NCBI GenBank assembly: GCA_026395995.1 | Contig: JAPLXQ010000009.1 | Span: 1-35,615, forward strand | Source: Candidatus Nomurabacteria bacterium | Lineage (GTDB): Bacteria > Patescibacteriota > Minisyncoccia > Phycocordibacterales > UBA9973 | DNA: 35,615 bases | Reading direction: 5' to 3' | Shown: positions 23,487 to 31,796 of the stretch, in pieces | How positions within the stretch are numbered: position 1 is the stretch's first letter | Layout of the letters: each line of letters starts with the position of its first letter | The notes under the pieces: generated by a model | Told to the model about the DNA's origin: nothing | What the model saw: only the letters and a program-made list of their open reading frames with translations | Database searches by the model: none | Made by a program: the position numbers and the translations under genes

Positions 23487-23514
23487 AATCCCCGAACCAA
23501 TCGGGGATTTTTTA
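23487..23514 (+). terminator. Terminator of the 22695 gene
   Basis: AATCCCCG (23487-23494), loop AACCAAT and CGGGGATT (23502-23509) are followed by T. Confidence 0.85.
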
Positions 23515-23530
23515 TTTGCATTTATTATAT

Positions 23531-23571
23531 TTACCCCACAGGATTATTACCCCACAGGATTATCCTATGTA
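23531..23571. repeat. REP-like repeat upstream of the RAYT gene
   Basis: TTACCCCACAGGATTA is tandemly repeated at 23531-23546 and 23547-23562; the second copy continues to TCCTATG, giving an imperfect hairpin. The same ACCCCACAGGAT core forms the perfect palindrome after the gene at 24243-24271. Confidence 0.8.
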
Positions 23572-23601
23572 GTTTGTATATCATTGTGATATACTCAATT
23601 T

Positions 23602-24258
23602 ATGGGATATAGAAAACAAGATTTTGAAATTCATGAATATTACCACTTATATAACCGTGGTACAGAAAAACGTCGTATCTTTTTAGATAAAAAAGATTAT
23701 GAACATTTTTTGTATTTAATGTATGTTTGTAATTCTACTCGAAGTATAAAAACTAGAGATTTAGGAGATTTTTTTGATAGAGAAGAAACTATTGTTAATA
23801 TTGGATCATATTGTTTAATGCCAAACCACTTTCATATTTTAGTAAAAGAAAAGGTAGAAAATGGTATTTCATTATTTATGCGTAAATTATTAACAGCATA
23901 TGTAATGTATTTTAATCTTAAATATAAACGAACAGGAAGACTTTTTGAAAATACTTTCAAATCTTCACATGTCAGTAATGATCGTTATTTAAAGTATTTA
24001 TACACTTATATACATCTTAATCCAGCAAAATTAATTGATAAGGGTTGGAAGGAGAAACGTACAAAAAAAGTTTCTGAACTATTAGAATTTGTTTTTGATT
24101 ATAAGTATTCAAGTTTACTAGAATATGATAAGTCTGTTTTAGAGGTAAAAAGAAAAATTATTAATATAGAAGTTTTTCCTAAATATTTTGATAAAATTGA
24201 AGATCATAAAAATGAATTATTTGATTGGTTAACATTAAACAAATACCCCACAGGATAA
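23602..24258 (+). CDS. REP-associated tyrosine transposase (RAYT, Y1/HUH)
   Basis: This belongs to the TnpA_REP family of single-strand transposases of the IS200/IS605 superfamily. It shows YYHLYNRGTEKRRIF at the N-terminus, the HUH motif as H76-F-H78 in MPNHFHIL, and the helix KLLTAYVMYFNLKYKRTGRLF carrying candidate catalytic tyrosines (Y100/Y103). The later LYTYIHLNPAK is also family-typical. The length (218) is normal and the frame is intact. REP-like palindromes sit on both sides; the last codons (PTG-stop) are inside the downstream palindrome. It may move or copy its own REPs. Confidence 0.9.
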   Translation: MGYRKQDFEIHEYYHLYNRGTEKRRIFLDKKDYEHFLYLMYVCNSTRSIKTRDLGDFFDREETIVNIGSYCLMPNHFHILVKEKVENGISLFMRKLLTAYVMYFNLKYKRTGRLFENTFKSSHVSNDRYLKYLYTYIHLNPAKLIDKGWKEKRTKKVSELLEFVFDYKYSSLLEYDKSVLEVKRKIINIEVFPKYFDKIEDHKNELFDWLTLNKYPTG

Positions 24259-24271
24259 TCCTGTGGGGTAT
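24243..24271. repeat. REP-like perfect palindrome at the RAYT 3' end
   Basis: ATACCCCACAGGA (24243-24255), TAA and TCCTGTGGGGTAT (24259-24271) form a perfect 13-bp stem. The TAA of the loop is the RAYT stop codon. Confidence 0.9.
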
Positions 24272-24292
24272 GACCCAGAAGATTTGTTATAA
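24272..24292 (+). repeat. 21-bp direct repeat, copy 2
   Basis: An exact copy of priA 22597-22617, placed immediately after the REP palindrome and just before a terminator that may once have belonged to priA. Confidence 0.9.
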
Positions 24293-24297
24293 AAATA

Positions 24298-24337
24298 AAA
24301 CACCGTACTTGTTATTAGGTACGGTGTTGTTCTATTT
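24298..24337. terminator. Bidirectional terminator
   Basis: ACACCGTAC (24300-24308) and GTACGGTGT (24319-24327) are flanked by A-rich and T-rich stretches. It ends the - strand gene at 24338 and any rightward transcript. Confidence 0.8.
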
Positions 24338-25738
24338 TCAGAACGGCAATTTATTATTATGATTTGATATTTGGATAGCTATCCAAATATCTATAGGACA
24401 ATCGTAATTAGAAAAAGAATTTAAATACGATTCGTACAATTTTGGAGAACGACTATTTATCGCTTTCGTCTTTTTGTATTCTGGAGTTTTATTCTCCCAA
24501 GATTCCTTTCTAATACCGATATCCATAAGCATTTCCCGCAATTCATATTGTTTTTCGTTCAACATTTGAGAAACTTCAAAAAGTTTTTGAAAATCTACCT
24601 CATCTTTTGCTGCCCATTTTTTAAGTGGCTCATCAAAACCATAACCTGCAATTTCAAATAGTTCAATCAAAAATTGAGGATTTTCATTTTCCTTCCCTAA
24701 AAATTTTTCAATATCTTTTCTTTTTTTGTCTGAGTCATCTTTACAAAATAGATAACCACGGCAGAAGTAAAAAATATCTATCTCTGAAGGACCACTTTCA
24801 TGTGTATGGTGTTGCCAATACATGTTTTTAACATGCCAGAATTTTTTAGCCAAAGAAATGCTCTTTTCTTTTAATTCAGAAAGTATGTCAAACATATCCT
24901 TAGCTTCTCCATGCATTGAATCAATAGAAAGAGAAAGTGACTTCATGATGATCATTAAATGATTCTCTAAATTCCCATTTGAATGAAAAGTAAAGTCTGG
25001 ATTTTGTTCAATGAATGTAGTAATCGAATCAAGCACCTGAGATATATCCGATTTTTTTAAATTATCGAAGTGAATTTTATTTTCGATATACTTAGTCATT
25101 ACCGATGGGTACCAACCGCTTTTTTGGCAAAGTCCCCATAATTCTTCATCATTTTTTGTATTTCTATTATCGAATTCTTTATTACACATTTCTACAAGGT
25201 AGAGGAAAGATTGTTTTACTTTTTTCTGATTTTCACTGGAAATTTTTCCTTCTCTTATAAAAGTTATAAAACTTCCCAGAAATTCAAAAGTTAATCTATT
25301 ATTTGCATTTAACAAAAACTCACAAAATCTTTCAAAAATATGTTGATAGAAAACCTCGTAAGTTCCTTTTTCAACTGATTTAAAGAAAACTCTAAGAACA
25401 AAGAGGTATTCATCGGAAATAAGTACTTCCGGACTTTTTTCGAGACCTTTTTGATAACGAAATTCGCTCATAAACAAATCAAAAGTACTTGGATTAATTA
25501 TGATAATTTCAGAAGTAAATAAAATTAATTTATCTGTCTCTGATAGATTATCATATTCTTTTACCACGCACCTAGACAATTCATTGTGAATTAATCCAAA
25601 TTGTTCATCAGAAAAATTTTTCTTTGGTTCTTTGAATTCTTCCCAAGAAAGAATTTTAATCAATGATTCTTTACTATTTTTAATATTTTCAAGCAAGTTA
25701 GAAACCATTCTATCGGAAAATAAAGTGAATTGTGACAT
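24338..25738 (-). CDS. Hypothetical protein, 466 aa
   Basis: Not recognised. It is a long, mostly helical soluble protein, rich in Phe, Lys, Glu and Ser, with a repeat-like helical layout but no clear repeat unit. There is no signal peptide, membrane helix or nucleotide-binding motif. A short Trp/His patch occurs in the middle (KKFWHVKNMYWQHHTHESG). It stands alone between convergent and divergent neighbours with its own TTGACA/TATAAT promoter and a bidirectional terminator. It ends in TGA, showing that TGA is a stop here. Confidence 0.7.
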   Translation of the reverse strand: MSQFTLFSDRMVSNLLENIKNSKESLIKILSWEEFKEPKKNFSDEQFGLIHNELSRCVVKEYDNLSETDKLILFTSEIIIINPSTFDLFMSEFRYQKGLEKSPEVLISDEYLFVLRVFFKSVEKGTYEVFYQHIFERFCEFLLNANNRLTFEFLGSFITFIREGKISSENQKKVKQSFLYLVEMCNKEFDNRNTKNDEELWGLCQKSGWYPSVMTKYIENKIHFDNLKKSDISQVLDSITTFIEQNPDFTFHSNGNLENHLMIIMKSLSLSIDSMHGEAKDMFDILSELKEKSISLAKKFWHVKNMYWQHHTHESGPSEIDIFYFCRGYLFCKDDSDKKRKDIEKFLGKENENPQFLIELFEIAGYGFDEPLKKWAAKDEVDFQKLFEVSQMLNEKQYELREMLMDIGIRKESWENKTPEYKKTKAINSRSPKLYESYLNSFSNYDCPIDIWIAIQISNHNNKLPF

Positions 25739-25768
25739 ATGTATATAATTTTTAAGGTTTTTTAAAAG

Positions 25769-25795
25769 ATTATAACTTTAAAGAAGTTCTGTCAA
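25769..25795 (-). promoter_or_regulatory. Promoter of the 24338-25738 gene
   Basis: TTGACA (25790-25795), a 15-bp spacer and TATAAT (25769-25774) on the - strand, 31 bp before the ATG. The boxes are perfect consensus though the spacer is short. Confidence 0.65.
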
Positions 25796-25871
25796 CCAAT
25801 ATTCGTCATAATTATATAAGGCACATAAAACCACTTGCTATAAATAAAAAATATGTTAAGCTATACACTAT

Positions 25872-26117
25872 ATGGCTAAACCAATTATAGAAGTTAAAAA
25901 GAACCCGAACGAGAACAATGCAAGTGTTCTACGTCGTTTTACTCGCAAGATTCAAGAATCTGGCATTATTTATAAAGTTAAAAATAATCGTTATAATGAA
26001 AGAGAAGAATCTAAAGTCAAAACCAAAGCCGCTGCTCTAAAAAGAATAAATAAAAGAAAGACAAATGAAAAACTCCGAAAGCTTGGTAAACTCGTAGTAA
26101 AGACTCGCGGAAGATAA
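25872..26117 (+). CDS. rpsU: Small-subunit ribosomal protein bS21
   Basis: A small, very basic protein (81 aa) with SVLRRFTRKIQESGI near the N-terminus, matching the bS21 pattern, and a Lys/Arg-rich tail (KRINKRKTNEKLRKLGKLVVKTRGR). bS21 binds the 30S platform near the anti-Shine-Dalgarno. It starts a + strand run rpsU-ybeY-ftsA-ftsZ-trxB; ybeY begins 3 nt after its stop. A TATACA box lies only 4-9 nt before the ATG, so a very short or absent leader is possible. Confidence 0.85.
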   Translation: MAKPIIEVKKNPNENNASVLRRFTRKIQESGIIYKVKNNRYNEREESKVKTKAAALKRINKRKTNEKLRKLGKLVVKTRGR

Positions 26118-26120
26118 ATT

Positions 26121-26516
26121 ATGATAAAAGATATAGAAGAGAAATTTTCTTTATTAAATCTCACAAAAGGTAAGCTTCCAAGCTTGCCTTTTGCTATGAT
26201 GAAAGAATACGTTTTAGGGAAAAGTTATTCCCTTTCTTTAGTCTTTATTTCTGAAAAAAAATCTCAAGAATTAAATAAAACTTATCGACAAAAAAATAAA
26301 CCAGCCAATATTCTTTCTTTTCCTTATGATAAAAAAACTGGAGAAATTTTTATTTGCATAGCCACAGCAAAAAAACAGGCTAAGGATTTTGACCGTACTT
26401 GGGAGCAATTTATCGGCTTTTTAGTTATCCACGGAATGCTACATTTGAAAGGAATGGAACATAGTAGTACAATGGAAAGAAAGGAGGTTTTATTTTCCAA
26501 AAAATTTGGATGCTAA
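26121..26516 (+). CDS. ybeY: Endoribonuclease YbeY
   Basis: YbeY takes part in 16S rRNA maturation and ribosome quality control. The zinc site H-x3-H-x5-H is intact as H104, H108 and H114 in HGMLHLKGMEH, with the preceding YRQKNKPANILSFPY that matches the family's R-x-KxxxTxVLSFP box. The length (131) is somewhat short. Co-transcription with rpsU is consistent with its ribosomal role. Confidence 0.92.
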   Translation: MIKDIEEKFSLLNLTKGKLPSLPFAMMKEYVLGKSYSLSLVFISEKKSQELNKTYRQKNKPANILSFPYDKKTGEIFICIATAKKQAKDFDRTWEQFIGFLVIHGMLHLKGMEHSSTMERKEVLFSKKFGC

Positions 26517-26563
26517 ATAAACTTTTTTCTAAAAATTTTAATTACTATTTTATAAAATAAAAA

Positions 26564-27730
26564 ATGATCAGAAACATTTCAGTCGGAATAGATATTGGAA
26601 CAGTGACCACTCGTGTGGTCGTGGCTGAATTTTTTAAAGGTGAAACTACTCCAAAAATAATAGGGACTGGTTTGTCTGAATCCAAAGGTATTCGCCATGG
26701 ATATGTCGTCAAATCTGATGAGGCTGTAAAAAGTCTAAAAAAGGCTCTGACTGAAGCTGAGAATAATTCTGGTATAAAAATAAAAAGAGCTTTTGTTTCT
26801 ATTGGTGGTATTACATTATCTTCTGAGGTTCACAGTGGCTCTGCTATTATTTCAAAAGCTGATAACGAAGTCACAGCTCTAGATGTAAACAAAGCTATCA
26901 AAGAATGTGAAGCTGAACTAGTGCTCGGAAATAAAAAAATAATGAATGTCTTCCCTGTCTCATTTAAACTGGATGAAAAAGAAGTCCATGGTCGCCCTGA
27001 GGGTTTACATGGAGTAAAGCTAGAAATTAAAGCTCTATTTATTACGAGCCTAGCTCAACACTATGAAGACTTATTGGCTGTCGTCGTCGAAGCTGGAGTA
27101 GAACCTATCGATGCTATCGCTTCTCCTATTGCTGCTTCTGAAGTAGCACTTTCTGATAGGCAAAAAATGGTTGGTTGTGCTCTTGTAAATATCGGAGCTG
27201 AGACTGTCTCGATTGCTGTCTTTGAAAATGGATCACCGATATCACTACACATCTTTTCAATTGGCTCATCCGATATTACCAATGACATTGCCCTTGGTTT
27301 AAAGATTCCTCTCGAAGAGGCTGAATTATTAAAAACAAGTTCTGATATAAAAACTTATTCCAAGAAAAAACTCGATGAGATTATCGAAGCTAGACTCACA
27401 GATATTTTTGAATTAATTGAAAATCATTTAAAGAAAATAAAAAGAAATGGTTTACTTCCTGCTGGAATTATTTTTACTGGAGGAGGATCTGCTTCTCCAA
27501 TGCTCGAGAAACTTTCAAAAGAAACACTCAAACTTCCATCACGTATCGGTGGATCAGAATTACTCGGTAATACAAAGACTCGTGTAAGAGATTCTTCATG
27601 GTTTGTCGCCCTCGGCCTATGTATGGTCAGCAAAGATACTGCCTACAATGCTTCTACTGGTAATTTTGGAGAAATGATGAAAGACATAAAAGGTGGAATA
27701 AAATCAATCTTCAAACAACTTTTGCCGTAA
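26564..27730 (+). CDS. ftsA: Divisome actin homolog FtsA
   Basis: FtsA tethers FtsZ to the membrane. It has the N-terminal phosphate loop GIDIGTVTTRVVV, the SHS2 domain typical of FtsA (SEVHSGSAIISKADNEVTALDV region), the second phosphate motif VNIGAETVSIAVFENG, the adenosine motif GIIFTGGGSASPMLE, and a C-terminal amphipathic helix (IKGGIKSIFKQLLP) that should bind the membrane. The length (388) is slightly short. It precedes ftsZ in the usual order. Confidence 0.95.
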   Translation: MIRNISVGIDIGTVTTRVVVAEFFKGETTPKIIGTGLSESKGIRHGYVVKSDEAVKSLKKALTEAENNSGIKIKRAFVSIGGITLSSEVHSGSAIISKADNEVTALDVNKAIKECEAELVLGNKKIMNVFPVSFKLDEKEVHGRPEGLHGVKLEIKALFITSLAQHYEDLLAVVVEAGVEPIDAIASPIAASEVALSDRQKMVGCALVNIGAETVSIAVFENGSPISLHIFSIGSSDITNDIALGLKIPLEEAELLKTSSDIKTYSKKKLDEIIEARLTDIFELIENHLKKIKRNGLLPAGIIFTGGGSASPMLEKLSKETLKLPSRIGGSELLGNTKTRVRDSSWFVALGLCMVSKDTAYNASTGNFGEMMKDIKGGIKSIFKQLLP

Positions 27731-27770
27731 ACTTTACAAAACAAAAAAGCGTGTCACAAAAAGTAAAATT

Positions 27771-27797
27771 TTGCTTTTTTTTATTTTCTGTTATGAT
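27771..27797 (+). promoter_or_regulatory. Possible ftsZ promoter
   Basis: TTGCTT (27771-27776) and TATGAT (27792-27797) lie 15 bp apart in the 108-bp ftsA-ftsZ gap. The -35 is inside a T-rich run next to an imperfect GC/T hairpin that might weakly terminate ftsA, so the assignment is tentative. Confidence 0.35.
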
Positions 27798-27838
27798 AGA
27801 GAGATAAAAACATTTTATTAAAATAACCAGTAAAAATT

Positions 27839-29152
27839 ATGCCAAAAGTAAATCCAGTAATAGAAACATTCGCTAGAATTAAAGTAATCGGAGTAGGAGG
27901 ATCCGGAAAAGGAGCCTTAAATCACATGATTAATTCCAAGGTCAAAGGAGTAGAATTCATCTCAATGAATACTGATACTCAAGACTTACACAACTCTCTC
28001 GCTGAAAAGAAAATTCACATTGGTAAAAACCTCACAAAGGGTCTCGGGGCTGGTATGAATCCTGATGTCGGAAAAAGAGCAGCTGAAGAAACAAAAGCAG
28101 AAATCCAAGACACTATCAAAGGTGCTGACATGGTCTTTATTGCTTGCGGAATGGGTGGAGGTACTGGTACTGGTGCTGCACCAATCGTAGCAAGATCTGC
28201 AAAAGAACAAGGCATCCTCACTGTCGCCGTCGTCACAAAACCATTTTTCTTCGAAGGAGCTACTCGTATGAAAATTGCTGAAAAAGGGATTGAAGAATTG
28301 GCAAAAGAAGTAGATGCTATTATTGTCATTCCAAATGACAAATTGTTACAACTCTCTGATAAAAATACAAATGTTAAAGATGGATTTGCTGTCTGTAACG
28401 AAGTTCTTCGACAAGCCGTCGAAGGAATTTCTGATCTCATTACAACTCCAGGAATAATCAATGTCGACTTTGCTGATATCAAGGCTATCATGTCTGATGC
28501 AGGTTCTGCTCTTATGGGTATCGGTTCTGCTTCAGGAGAAAAGCGTGCAGAAAAAGCCGCCCTCATAGCTATTAATTCCCCTCTTCTAGAAGTTTCTATT
28601 AATGGAGCCAAAGGAGTCCTTTTTGCTATCTCTGGTGGTGATGATCTTACAATCCACGAAATTCAAGAAGCGGCCAAAGTCATCACTGAATCAATAGATA
28701 AGGATGCTAAGGTTATCTTTGGTACTATCCATGATGAGAAATTAAAAAAGGGAGAAGTGAAAGTCACAGTCATTGCTACATCTTTCCCCGCCGATATGCC
28801 TCGTCCAAAAAGTCTTTTTGGTAGTTCAGTCTCAAATCCAGTAATAAATATTTCTGGAAAAGATGATAAGAATCACACTGCAAAAAAAGAAATTCATAAT
28901 GCAGTATCTTCAGTCTTACCATCACAACCTAAAAATGATTTCTTCCGACCAGTAGAAAAAAAAGAAGTTCCACCAGTAGTTTCAGCTTCACCTACTCCAG
29001 CCACAATGACAACACCAAATACAAATACTACAAATAATATAAATGCTAATACAACAGCAAAAGCTACTGTAATAGAAGAAATAATTATTGATGATGAGAC
29101 AGATGACTGGAGTGCTGTCCCTGCTTTCTTTAGAAGAAATAAAAATAAATAA
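27839..29152 (+). CDS. ftsZ: Cell division GTPase FtsZ
   Basis: FtsZ is the tubulin homolog that forms the Z ring. It shows the G-box GMGGGTGTGAAP (about 104-115), IPNDKLL, the T7 loop NVDFADIKAIM that completes the neighbouring active site, and the C-terminal GTPase-activating domain. A Thr/Asn/Pro-rich linker (about 355-415) leads to DDWSAVPAFFRR, the conserved tail that binds FtsA. The length (437) is normal. trxB starts 2 nt after its stop. Confidence 0.98.
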   Translation: MPKVNPVIETFARIKVIGVGGSGKGALNHMINSKVKGVEFISMNTDTQDLHNSLAEKKIHIGKNLTKGLGAGMNPDVGKRAAEETKAEIQDTIKGADMVFIACGMGGGTGTGAAPIVARSAKEQGILTVAVVTKPFFFEGATRMKIAEKGIEELAKEVDAIIVIPNDKLLQLSDKNTNVKDGFAVCNEVLRQAVEGISDLITTPGIINVDFADIKAIMSDAGSALMGIGSASGEKRAEKAALIAINSPLLEVSINGAKGVLFAISGGDDLTIHEIQEAAKVITESIDKDAKVIFGTIHDEKLKKGEVKVTVIATSFPADMPRPKSLFGSSVSNPVINISGKDDKNHTAKKEIHNAVSSVLPSQPKNDFFRPVEKKEVPPVVSASPTPATMTTPNTNTTNNINANTTAKATVIEEIIIDDETDDWSAVPAFFRRNKNK

Positions 29153-29154
29153 TA

Positions 29155-30099
29155 ATGATTTATGATCTTATAATTTTAGGTGGTGGCCCCGCTGGTACAT
29201 CAGCAGCTATTTATGCTTCTCGAAAAAAACTAAAAACACTTTTTATTACTTCTGAATTTGGTGGCCAATCTGCCGTCTCTGAAAAAATTTACAACTGGAT
29301 TGGTACTCCTGAGATTTCAGGTCTTGAATTAGCAAACAATTTCAAGAATCATGTCTTGGCACATGTCGATGAAAATCTCGAAGCCAAAGAAGGTCAAAAA
29401 GCTATTCGAGTAGAGGCCTTGCCTCCCTCTGGAGGCAAGGCCTCAGGATTTTCTGTCACTACCGACACAAATGAAACATTTGAAGCTAAAACAATTTTAA
29501 TCTCTACTGGTAGTGGTCACCGTAAACTTGAAGCAAAAAATGCTGACACTTTAGAACACAAAGGTATTACTTATTGTGCCTCTTGTGATGGACCACTTTT
29601 TTCTGGAATGGATGTAGCTGTTATCGGTGGAGGTAATGCTGGTTTTGAATCAGCAGCCCAGCTACTAGCCTACTGTAATTCTGTAACTTTGATAAATAGA
29701 AGTGAGGCTTTTCGTGCCGATGAAGTCACAGTAGAAAAAGTTTTATCTAATCCAAAAATGAAAGTAATAAAAAATGCTGATATTTTAGAAATTAAAGGTG
29801 AAAAATTTGTCGAAGGTTTAATTTATCAAGACCGAACAACAAAAGAAATGAATGAATTGGCTGTGACTGGTATTTTCGTAGAAATCGGACAAATTCCTAA
29901 TACAGACCTCGTAAAAGGACTAGTAGATTTAGATGATGTAAATAGAGTTAAAATCGATCCTTGGACCAATAGGACATCTGTAGCTGGCATCTGGGCGGCT
30001 GGAGACTGCACAAACATCCTCTATCATCAAAACAACATCGCTGCTGGTGATGGTGTCAAAGCACTAGAAGATATTTACCTCTATATTCATACTAAATAA
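29155..30099 (+). CDS. trxB: Thioredoxin-disulfide reductase
   Basis: A flavoprotein that reduces thioredoxin with NADPH. The FAD loop GGGPAGTSAAIYASRKK (about 9-25), the redox pair C141-A-S-C144 in TYCASCDGP, the NADPH loop VIGGGNAGFESA and the C-terminal GIWAAGDCTN FAD motif are all present. The length (314) is standard. Residues 87-97 (VEALPPSGGKA) are encoded by a perfect 14-bp hairpin in a loop of the FAD domain. It is coupled to ftsZ and converges with nadK with a 3-bp gap. Confidence 0.95.
   Translation: MIYDLIILGGGPAGTSAAIYASRKKLKTLFITSEFGGQSAVSEKIYNWIGTPEISGLELANNFKNHVLAHVDENLEAKEGQKAIRVEALPPSGGKASGFSVTTDTNETFEAKTILISTGSGHRKLEAKNADTLEHKGITYCASCDGPLFSGMDVAVIGGGNAGFESAAQLLAYCNSVTLINRSEAFRADEVTVEKVLSNPKMKVIKNADILEIKGEKFVEGLIYQDRTTKEMNELAVTGIFVEIGQIPNTDLVKGLVDLDDVNRVKIDPWTNRTSVAGIWAAGDCTNILYHQNNIAAGDGVKALEDIYLYIHTK
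29413..29444. repeat. Perfect hairpin inside trxB
   Basis: GAGGCCTTGCCTCC (29413-29426), CTCT and GGAGGCAAGGCCTC (29431-29444) form a 14-bp perfect stem, much richer in GC than the gene around it. Confidence 0.9.
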
Positions 30100-30102
30100 A
30101 TT

Positions 30103-30939
30103 TTAGTGAAAAGAGAATTTACTTTTTACACTTTTGAAAAAGTAATCTTTATCTATTTCAGCAATACGAACAGACCTTCCTTCTGAAATAATAATTTCAT
30201 CTTTAACTTCAAGCGGACAAATCACAGCTCCGTCGGCAGTCATCACCATGTCTACAGGTTCTAGAGTTCCTGCCATTAAAAGTTCTCCACGTTTACGAAA
30301 ACTCTTTATAACAATTCGTACACTCTTTGTTCGCTTCACCACAATGCTAGGTGTCGGAGTGTTATGATCAAGCATTTCTGTGACAACAAAACAACGAATA
30401 TCTGGCATAACAATAGGCCCATGAAGAGATAGATTAAAAGCCGTAGAACCTGTACCAGTAGAAACCAAAACACCTCCTCCTTTCACTTCCTGAGTTAAAT
30501 GCCCATCAATCCAAACTTCAAGTCTAGAAACACTAAGTACATTTTGTACAACGACTTCGTTTAATGCATTTTTTTCTATAATTTTTATACCATCACGAAT
30601 GATACCAGCTTTCAACATCATTCTTTTTGTTAGATGATAATCTCCGACAATTAATCTATCGAGTCCTGCTAAAAAATCTTTTGGTGAACGAACAGAAGCT
30701 AAAAATCCTACATGCCCCAAATTAAGTCCAAAAAAAATCGGATTACTTTTTTTATAAATATGAGTCGCATCTAGAATAGTACCATCTCCACCGAGAACGA
30801 TAACAATATTCGGATTTTTTTGATCTATCTGTATTTCAGGATATTTAATCTTAAGCCATTTTTTTATCTTTACTTCCCAAATAATAGCTTTTGGATTATC
30901 TCCTCTGTGATATATAGCGATTTTATTTATTTTCTTCAT
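30103..30939 (-). CDS. nadK: NAD kinase
   Basis: NadK phosphorylates NAD to NADP. It shows GGDG at 50-53 (VLGGDGTILDATH), FGLNLGHVGFLA, the ALNEVVVQN box and the STGTGSTAFNLSLHGPIV signature. The length (278) is typical. It lies on the - strand beyond the pncA terminator, and forms a local NAD cluster with pncA, nadD and the ADP-ribose hydrolase. Confidence 0.96.
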   Translation of the reverse strand: MKKINKIAIYHRGDNPKAIIWEVKIKKWLKIKYPEIQIDQKNPNIVIVLGGDGTILDATHIYKKSNPIFFGLNLGHVGFLASVRSPKDFLAGLDRLIVGDYHLTKRMMLKAGIIRDGIKIIEKNALNEVVVQNVLSVSRLEVWIDGHLTQEVKGGGVLVSTGTGSTAFNLSLHGPIVMPDIRCFVVTEMLDHNTPTPSIVVKRTKSVRIVIKSFRKRGELLMAGTLEPVDMVMTADGAVICPLEVKDEIIISEGRSVRIAEIDKDYFFKSVKSKFSFH

Positions 30940-30978
30940 TATATATTAAGTATACGTCAAAATAATAAACAGGCAAAT

Positions 30979-31015
30979 AAAAAACAGTATCACCAATTTG
31001 ACGATACTGTTTTGT
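30979..31015 (-). terminator. Terminator of pncA
   Basis: AAAACAGTATC (30981-30991) and GATACTGTTTT (31003-31013) pair, with a T-run continuing on the - strand. It separates pncA from nadK. Confidence 0.75.
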
Positions 31016-31028
31016 TTTATTTTTTTTG

Positions 31029-31643
31029 TTACGATAAATGTCTCGTAAGGTCTGATGTATTCAAAATACCAACCTTTGAGCTCATCATTTCAAATTTTGC
31101 TTGTAAAGAAGAATCGAATTCTACTCCTTCACAAGCATCCATAACAACAGAAACATTAAAACCATTTTTAACTGCATCTAACGCTGTCGCTCTTACACAA
31201 TAATCAGTAGCTAAACCACATACAACCGTGTTAGTCACCCCAAGTTCATTGAGTACTACTTTGAGTGGACGTCCATCAGCACACTGTGCCTTTGGCTCAA
31301 AAGCCGAATATCCAGCTAGGTCTTCGGGATCCATTCCTTTAGAAACAATAATGATATTTTTTAAATCTTTAATGTTTAGCTGTGGATGAAATTCAGCCCC
31401 ATGAGTATTTTTTACACAATGCTCAATCCAATCTCCTCCATACTCTTTAAAATGTTTTGTTATTTTCTCATGCCAATCACGTGACATTACAATTACCCAG
31501 CCATTTTTTACAGCCAAAGCAATTAGCTTGTTTACATTTTCAATAATTTTATCTCCATCTGGAACACCAAGCGCACCACCAGAAAAAAAATCATTCTGTA
31601 AGTCGACAAGAATTAATGCAATTAATAATTTAATTTTATTCAT
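31029..31643 (-). CDS. pncA: Nicotinamidase (isochorismatase fold)
   Basis: PncA deamidates nicotinamide to nicotinate, the entry to NAD salvage. The catalytic triad D14 (VDLQNDF), K102 (SKGMDP) and C149 (TDYCV) is present, and the metal ligands D56, H58 (SRDWHEK) and H75 (EHCV) too. The length (204) is typical. It is divergent from nadD across 153 bp that hold a 10-bp palindrome. The next enzyme of the pathway (nicotinate phosphoribosyltransferase) is not in the window. Confidence 0.95.
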   Translation of the reverse strand: MNKIKLLIALILVDLQNDFFSGGALGVPDGDKIIENVNKLIALAVKNGWVIVMSRDWHEKITKHFKEYGGDWIEHCVKNTHGAEFHPQLNIKDLKNIIIVSKGMDPEDLAGYSAFEPKAQCADGRPLKVVLNELGVTNTVVCGLATDYCVRATALDAVKNGFNVSVVMDACEGVEFDSSLQAKFEMMSSKVGILNTSDLTRHLS

Positions 31644-31674
31644 GTTTACAATTTTTTTAATTAATGTATACTTG

Positions 31675-31700
31675 ATATAGTGTATATTAGTACACTATAT
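31675..31700. promoter_or_regulatory. Palindrome in the pncA-nadD divergent region
   Basis: ATATAGTGTA (31675-31684), TATTAG and TACACTATAT (31691-31700) form a perfect 10-bp inverted repeat. On the + strand it overlaps a possible promoter, TTGATA (31672-31677), 17 bp, CTATAT (31695-31700). It may bind a regulator of both NAD genes. Confidence 0.55.
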
Positions 31701-31796
31701 AGGTAACAGTAATTGGTTTCTTTGTTTGTATTTTATCACAATGAATTATCAATGTCAAGACTATTATAGGCTTTAAAATAAAGGTAAAATATTTAT

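Noticed and set aside
23531-23562. Two tandem 16-bp repeats as a mini CRISPR
   Set aside because: There is no spacer between copies, no cas gene, and the core matches the palindrome after the RAYT gene.
28015-28611. 198-codon frame antisense to ftsZ
   Set aside because: It mirrors the conserved FtsZ GTPase region and has no signals of its own.
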